From Euperipatoides rowelli (lineage: Eukaryota; Onychophora; Udeonychophora; Euonychophora; Peripatopsidae), in assembly GCA_003024985.2 (NCBI GenBank), contig PXIH01S0021087.1: DNA of 14,366 nt, one strand, 5' to 3'. Positions 9,152-14,366 of the stretch are shown one piece after another. The first letter of the stretch is position 1. Every line of letters starts with the position of its first letter. A program made the translations under genes and the position numbers. The notes below the pieces were generated by a model. The model saw nothing but the letters and a program-made list of their open reading frames with translations, did no database searches and was not told the DNA's origin.

Positions 9152-9467
9152 CTATTTGTATCCTGGCAATTGGTTTTCTCTGTTGAAGCAGACTTGACAT
9201 CCCCATAGTTATAGGTGTTACGCCGAGTAATGCCAGTAATAATAGCATTTTTGTTCGCCACTGTTGTTGGGGTAGGTATTTTTCGATTGCCAGCAAATTG
9301 TTTGCTAGGGCTGGCTGCTCCTACGGCCGTGGAATCGACACCTCCCATTGCTCCTGGAGCAGTTTTGACTGTGCGAGGCCCACTCGAACTTGTTGAGACT
9401 TCTTTACTTGCTGCTTCGGTTGTATTTTGCCTCTTTGGATAGGCTGCATTCTGCGAATGAGACCCCA
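9152..9467 (-). CDS. Par-1/MARK kinase, internal spacer exon (partial gene)
   Basis: This is an internal coding exon of 316 nt encoding part of the spacer between the UBA and KA1 domains of a Par-1/MARK serine/threonine kinase. Known family members phosphorylate microtubule-associated proteins and control cell polarity. Directly visible are the acceptor TTTCCAG ending at 9468 and the donor AG|GTAAGAG starting at 9151. The frame is open with 104 whole codons; the exon starts with the last two bases of a codon and ends with the first two of another. Landmarks are YPKRQNTT near the start (residues 10-17), RKIPTPT (62-68), RRNTY (82-86, bases 9211-9225) and STEKTN (95-100). From memory of the family, KRQNT and STEKTN recall Drosophila Par-1, and RRNTY recalls vertebrate MARKs. 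RRNTY looks like a basophilic phosphorylation site; MARK spacers are known to carry aPKC sites, but assigning this one is inference. No catalytic residues are in this exon. The open frames overlapping it on either strand are shadows. Confidence 0.85.
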
Positions 9468-10687
9468 CTGGAAATTGAATAATTAGAGTTAATTGAAAGA
9501 CCAGTTTTCATGTTGGAAATACAGAACATAAAGCAATGTACTGTATATATGAAAATAAAATATTAATAAAAGAAGAAAAAGGAGGGAGAAAAATAAGTCA
9601 ACATTTACACTTACATAAACAATCATAACTTACTGGTCAATAAAAACAAAAAGATATTTTGGTAATATACGCCCTAAAAGATATCATTTGAAGAACTTGA
9701 TGAATATTTTTTTTTTTTTAATGGTAGACGGAAACATTAACATAATTGATGTTGAAAATAAAGTCAGGTTTTTTGTTTTGGCTTCCAAATTCAGATTCAT
9801 ATCTTTAACTGCAAATAAAATGTATAAAAACATTTAAAATACCTTTTTAAAAATAAAATGTTTAAGCTTTCATAAGGGTTATAAATTGAGAGAGGTCTCC
9901 TTGTAAAATATTAATAAAGGGACTAAATCCCCAATAATACAATTTAAGATTTAAAATGAAGGTGGCATTGCTAATTGTATGGTTTATTTAAATTTCAAAT
10001 CATTAGAATGGTGATATACGCTAGCAGCCCATCAAAACGCTTTTGTACAGTAGCTTGAGGAAAACCTTTAGCAGCTGAACACTTTTGTAACTCGCATACT
10101 GTGTATGTGAAGAAATCCATGATTGACAATGACCATAAGAATTAGATACTGTATAAGTCTTAGGAATCACACAAATGTTTTTAGTCAATTGAGTACAGTA
10201 CTTAAAAAAAAGTGTATAAATTGCGTTGTTAATTTTCTCCTCATTTTGAAAAGGGTAAATCCGTTTTATGCCAATGCCTCACACTCATTTAGCAAATGCA
10301 AGTACCAGTGAAGAGAGAAAAAAAAGATAGGCTGCTATTTGATTCAGTCATTCTCCGATGCAAATGCATAGATTTAAATAATTTAGGGTCCACATCTTAC
10401 AGTAAATTTGTAAAAGACCTAAGACGGTCAAAAAGACAAAATAAAAAATAAACAAAAAACTAAGTTTAAAAAGTGTGGTTTTATTTATTTTTAACAAGTG
10501 AGGTTCTGATAAATTATACAATTAATGGATTATTTTGACTGAAATATTATATTATAAATTAAAGGAGAGTCAACTTTAAACCATAATTTACAAATTATTG
10601 CTAAATATACTGTTGATAATGAATATACAGCATAATTTATTTTTAATTAATATCCCTTAGTTAAAGTGTTACATTTATTTAAAAGTT
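9468..10687 (-). other. Intron 5' of the 9152-9467 exon, AT-rich
   Basis: This is the part of the upstream intron nearest the acceptor at 9468. The intron runs to at least the right edge unless an unseen exon interrupts it. I see no kinase or UBA exon here. A plus-strand 62-codon frame at 10123-10311 has no recognisable content and is not called. Confidence 0.55.
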
Positions 10688-10882
10688 TTAATAGGAATTA
10701 TTTGTAAGTCCAAAGTTATCAATACTTTGGCTTGTGAGGTGAACCATGGTAACTGCTGTTCCTTTTCCCACTCCCAGTGTTGGGAGCACAATATTTTTAA
10801 ATCCTATAATTGCTGCAGTACTGGTGGCTAATCATAAAGGCAACCTTATCAGTTTGAGCCTCAACAGTGTTAGTTTATCTGA
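10688..10882 (-). pseudogene. Unassigned GC-richer ORF-like patch
   Basis: A minus-strand frame of 65 codons is interrupted by a single TGA. It reads STAAIIGFKNIVLPTLG and then GKGTAVTMVHLTSQ before a TAA. The patch stands out by GC content and balanced residues, and its upstream edge has a good acceptor-like TTTTTTTCCTCAG (AG at 10879-10880). There is no matching donor and I recognise no family. It could be a decayed transposon piece; a functional exon of the kinase gene is unlikely because of the stop. Confidence 0.25.
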
Positions 10883-11010
10883 GGAAAAAAATAAAAATTA
10901 ACAGTGAAGGGCAACAGAATCAAATGGAAAAAAATATCTAGATTGAAAGCAGTAGCGTGTGTTGTGCATAGAGTTTATGTAGTCATGCCAGCTGAAATTG
11001 AAAGTTTACT

Positions 11011-11290
11011 AGTGGCAAACTTATCCGCACGGATTACTACAACCATGTATGACAATGTTACATTATTTATTAGCAGTGGAAGGACCAGCAGCAGTAGAAG
11101 GATCAGCAGTCTTATTTTTTTGTTTGGAGTCCTAAGTATTATAGTTTTATTCTTTATTAGCGGCAAACTTAGCCGCACAGATCACTACAATCATTTGACA
11201 ATGTCGGAACATTATTTATTAGCATTAGATGGATTTGTAGTCTTATTTTTTTTGTTTAGAGTTCTAAGTATTATAGTTGTATTCTTTATT
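11011..11290 (+). repeat. Two-copy imperfect tandem duplication
   Basis: Copy 1 (11011-11158, 148 bp) and copy 2 (11159-11290, about 132 bp) share GGCAAACTT(A)...CCGCAC at the start, ACATTATTTATTAGCA in the middle and CTAAGTATTATAGTT...ATTCTTTATTA at the end, with small indels in between. A 158-codon open frame (10904-11380) covers the array and predicts two similar hydrophobic segments (VLSIIVLFFI and VLSIIVVFFI). However, the first halves of the copies are read in different frames, as expected of a non-coding duplication. I therefore annotate a repeat, not a gene. Confidence 0.8.
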
Positions 11291-11401
11291 ATCCATTTAG
11301 ATTTGAAAAAAATAAGACAGATTATAAACAAAAAGCTTATTGCCACATTCATAGTAACTATATTTTACTATGCTGTTTAGCAACATTTAATGCTATTACA
11401 T

Positions 11402-11500
11402 GGGTGCAAGTTAGTGTTAATTTTTGTTTTAAAGCGAGTGCTAAAGTATATTATACTTTAGCACTCGCTTTAAAACAAAAATTAACACTAACTTGCACCC
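11402..11500. repeat. Perfect 49-bp-arm palindrome
   Basis: Bases 11402-11450 and 11452-11500 are exact reverse complements around the single base 11451. The arms start GGGTGCAAGTTAGTG and include AAAGCGAGTGCTAAAG. It lies 112 bp beyond the tandem duplication. It may be a very young foldback or MITE, or a hairpin artefact of library or assembly; perfect arms without a loop make the artefact a real alternative. Confidence 0.9.
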
Positions 11501-11869
11501 CCAACACTGAACCCTACTTCAATTAGTATAAATAATAACTAGGCCCCAACTCTAATCCAAATGAACAACTAGAAAATACAGTATATGTTTAATCATTTTT
11601 ACATTATTTTCTTCAGCCCCACCATTAACCAAGCAGCGGTTGTTTCTGGAGTAATTTGTACAGATAAGTTTATAACTCGGGCACTACAATTTTGTCGGGA
11701 AATGGCAGGCATTTCCTTTTAGAAGGCATATTTAGTTTCATCAATCTATTTTTTTTTAAACTTTTATTTTTTTAAAATTGAAGATAATAATGAAAGGCTA
11801 TGGATATTTCTAAGAAAACTCCTTATCAGCAAAAATGCATATTTAAATTACTGTAATAGGCTGCTTCAA

Positions 11870-11927
11870 TGAACCCTAACTTGCTGAGATACAGGGAAAT
11901 CCCTGTAGCTGGGCAAGTTAGGTTTCA
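11870..11927. repeat. 28-bp-arm palindrome
   Basis: The arms 11870-11897 and 11900-11927 pair at 24 of 28 positions around AA. The outer part is CCTAACTTGC and the inner part TACAGGGA/TCCCTGTA. The loop is too small for a typical pre-microRNA, so a MITE relic is more likely. Confidence 0.75.
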
Positions 11928-12970
11928 ATCTCTTTTTAAATTCACATCATAGCCAGATGTGCGTTTATATAAATTAATAAAGCCACGATTGGCAATTACT
12001 GTAGATATAGCTTTGAAATTCAAAGCACACTGTACTTAAGCTAGCAGGCTTGTTTTTTTTTAAAAAAATTTAAACTTTATTAGATTATTTTAGAATAAAT
12101 TTATTGTCTACTTGGAGGTTACATTTTCTCTAATGTTAATATGGTTATGTGAATAAAGCAAGTAACTGTATAAGTCAGAAATGATTTCAATCATATACTT
12201 TTGATTTCTAAAAAGAAGTTTGGGTTCTTATAACATGAACCTTGTATCGTTTTAAAAGCAGACAATTAAAATAGTAGTAATTACTTTAAAAAAGCCGGGC
12301 AAATCGAATCATCACATTTCGCTGGCTCAAAGTTTTACCATAGTTGTTGTACCAAACCACTTTGCTGATATCCCCATACTCGCAAATAATTCATATTAAA
12401 ACTTAAAAAACAAAATAGCACTTTAAAGCTAATAATTAAAAATAAATTATATATTCATTAACAATATATCTAACATTAATTTGTAAATTTTCGTATAGAG
12501 TGAGAATTTCACACACAAATCCATTACAGAAGCCACAGAATCCTTGTGCTTTTGACTTTTTCTCGAACGTTTCTTGAAACAGGAGTTGACAACTTCCTCT
12601 TTTCTGCGAATAAAACTTTTATGAAGCGAGCATCTTGCAGACTTATAGACAAGAATTGTGATTTCTATCATACTGTAACTTGACAATCTCTCTCTCTCTC
12701 CAGTACATATTATTTGATATTAACTGTCCAGGCAATTTTTAATGAAAGCTACTTGTTTGTTGATTAGTATTTCTTCTAAATTAAATAATTTTTAATTGTT
12801 TGATAATTTTATAAAATTACAGAATGTCTTATTACAAATATCCCAGTGTAAATTCTTAAATATACTAAAATTAGTCCGATTAACATTCATTGTGACTTTG
12901 AATTAAAATGTTCTCTTTGCATATCACTTGTATATTTTATTAAAATAGTGTACGATACATGATCACAAAC
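11928..12970. other. AT-rich stretch with a TC microsatellite
   Basis: A CT run lies at about 12688-12701 and ends in CCAG, so it could look like a plus-strand acceptor; nothing coding follows. A minus-strand open frame of 79 codons (12447-12686) with a Lys/Arg-rich middle (FKKRSRKSQKHKDS) has no recognisable domain and is not called. A modestly GC-richer patch lies at 12295-12385. Confidence 0.5.
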
Positions 12971-13019
12971 ATTAGTAGCCTACTTATTAGAAAACTGCCA
13001 GCATTAAATAATCTGGCAA
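12971..13019 (+). repeat. 49-bp dispersed direct repeat, copy 2
   Basis: This is a perfect match to 6086-6134 in the same orientation, 6.9 kb away. With no mismatches, it is the youngest-looking repeat pair in the window. The left flanks differ at once (AT before copy 1, AC before copy 2), so that edge is sharp. Confidence 0.9.
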
Positions 13020-13238
13020 CAAATTAAATAAATTTTTTACTGTCCAAAAATTACTGTAGCTTTAAGATTTTTATTTTTGCTCCATAATTATTAATTGCGG
13101 CTTTCATTAATTATTTATTTATGCAGTGATTTAGGTTGATGCTCTGTCTCAAACAGTCAGAAAAATAAATAAGCCGTAACGTTTAGTTTTTTAGTGTGCT
13201 AAATGATCATATACCAATTAATTAATTCCTTCACAAAT

Positions 13239-13376
13239 TTAGGCTTTCATTCCTTGTCCAGGGCCTATGAATTGACACCTAATGATTGATGCATTATATT
13301 TCTTTACGTCTTCAGCATTTACTTCCTCAAAAGAACCGAGATGTACTGTTGAAATTTCTTTTGACATAACAAACAT
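13239..13376 (-). other. Small 45-codon ORF of unknown status
   Basis: This frame runs from ATG (13376) to TAA (13239) and reads MFVMSKEISTVHLGSFEEVN, then AEDVKKYNASIIRCQFIGPG and QGMKA. Its composition looks more protein-like than neighbouring translations, but frames this long are common by chance, no splice context is evident and I recognise no family. It could be a worn transposon fragment. Confidence 0.2.
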
Positions 13377-14366
13377 TGGCAATTATTGTGTGATCAGCTA
13401 ATACTAAATTTAGGTACAGTAAGCATATAGATTAATTGGACCTGGCTCGATACTTGAACGGGTGATAGATCACGTTAACGTAATGGAGTTCTAAGATGTG
13501 GGTTGACAATTACTTGTGTCAATCTTGGATATACAGTAAAAGCTTCTTGCTTGTTTTAGAGAAAAAAAAATGAAAACAAATTAAGGGGGTATAACAGGTA
13601 TGTACTGTAAGTCATTAATGATTCAAAAATGACGTTTTCATTTTTTATTATTTTTAATTCATTGTTCTTTTCTAAAAATAATAGTACCAAAATTATGGCN
13701 TAAATAATTCTAAAAAGATGTAAAGTGAATGATTTTGTTAACCCTACCGCTTAATTTTGAAGGAAAAAAATGAAAAATCTGAGTAAAAACAGCCTAAAAT
13801 GCGTGATTTCATTACGGTAGAAAGACTGCGGTTTTTGATATGTAAGCTGCCATTTACAATATATCTTTTTTTAAGCAATAATTCTTCCTTTATCGGTAAA
13901 AATAATAATTTATTTTCTGACTTTTAAAAAAGTGTGGTTTATGTCATAAAATTATAGTGATGTTGCTGTGGGGGTAACGTTTACATTTACAGGGGATTTA
14001 AATCCGTCATAATGATGTTTCTGAATATACAATTTGAGTGCTAATTTGCTAACAAGAAATCATGAGATTTTCCACTATGTCATCAAACTGTAAACAAAAT
14101 GGTCGATACCGATGCTTACAATTTGTGCTTATAAAAACACGAAGACTTATAAAAAAAAAAATTAAAAAAAAAAAAAAAAAAAATGTATAATTAATAAATG
14201 TTTACTAATGGGAAGTGTTCTAGAGATCCCAGTACTGCCATTTGACTCAGCAATGATTACAAGCGTCCGTAAAATTGAAATATCTCAAAATTGAATTTTA
14301 ACAAATTTTGAAAGTTGCTCTTTCGATATTTTTGCCTGTGAAAGAGATATTGATCTGAAACTTTGG
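13377..14366. other. AT-rich stretch to the window edge
   Basis: An A-rich run lies at 14150-14182. Near the edge, AATATCTC (14278-14285) and GAGATATT (14344-14351) form a short inverted pair. There is an N at 13700. No gene, exon or RNA is supported here. Confidence 0.5.

Noticed and set aside
9215-9442. Plus-strand open frame, and the shifted minus frame 9078-9296
   Set aside because: Both are shadows of the Par-1/MARK exon, which has splice sites and family motifs in its own frame.
10904-11380. 158-codon open frame with predicted membrane segments
   Set aside because: It overlies an imperfect tandem duplication whose copies are partly in different frames, its hydrophobic residues follow from T-rich DNA, and I recognise no family.
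11870-11927. Palindrome as a microRNA precursor
   Set aside because: The loop is only two bases and the stem is 28 bp, unlike a typical pre-microRNA.
12447-12686. 79-codon minus-strand frame with a basic Lys/Arg stretch
   Set aside because: No domain and no convincing donor and acceptor pair. A frame of this length is not unusual by chance here.
12687-12710. CT tract ending CCAG as a plus-strand splice acceptor
   Set aside because: It is a dinucleotide microsatellite followed by AT-rich sequence with no open frame, and the known gene is on the other strand.
9468-14366. Search for kinase or UBA exons, tRNA genes and CRISPR-like arrays
   Set aside because: No kinase signature, no paired A and B boxes, and no regularly spaced repeats were seen.

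Overview
The window is about 14.4 kb of AT-rich (roughly 70% by eye) eukaryotic nuclear DNA. It has long introns, GT-AG splice sites, homopolymer runs, microsatellites and decayed transposable elements. Three N bases (3436, 3456, 13700) mark it as draft assembly. There is no prokaryotic gene organisation, and I see no tRNA or rRNA. The host is most likely an invertebrate animal. The coding pieces resemble the spacer of arthropod-type Par-1/MARK kinases, but the phylum is a weak inference.

The only confident gene is on the minus strand. It consists of two internal exons of a Par-1/MARK (microtubule-affinity-regulating kinase) gene, at 9152-9467 and 6225-6368. Both are flanked by consensus splice sites, their split codon joins in phase (AG + C = Ser), and both are clearly richer in GC than their surroundings. 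They encode part of the low-complexity Ser/Thr-rich spacer between the UBA and KA1 domains. The kinase and UBA exons should lie beyond the right edge (transcriptionally upstream), and the KA1 exons beyond the left edge. A 54-nt piece at 8251-8304, inside the 2.8-kb intron, has good splice sites on both sides and would keep the frame, so it may be a cassette exon.

Everything else reads as intron with repeat debris. From left to right these are: a plus-strand non-LTR retrotransposon reverse-transcriptase fragment (39-372); a weak ORF-like patch (926-1401); a large foldback made of two nested inverted repeats (3217-4175); a pogo/Tigger-like MITE candidate (4685-5355) containing one copy of an 86-bp dispersed repeat; and a hAT-like terminus ending at 5484. 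The exon region follows, with the second copy of the 86-bp repeat at 7996-8081. On the right are a two-copy tandem duplication (11011-11290), a near-perfect 99-bp palindrome (11402-11500), a smaller palindrome (11870-11927), and the second copy of a 49-bp repeat whose first copy is at 6086.

I found no convincing novel biological system. The most useful leads are the candidate cassette exon and the unusually dense foldback DNA within one transcription unit, which would give long double-stranded stems in the pre-mRNA.
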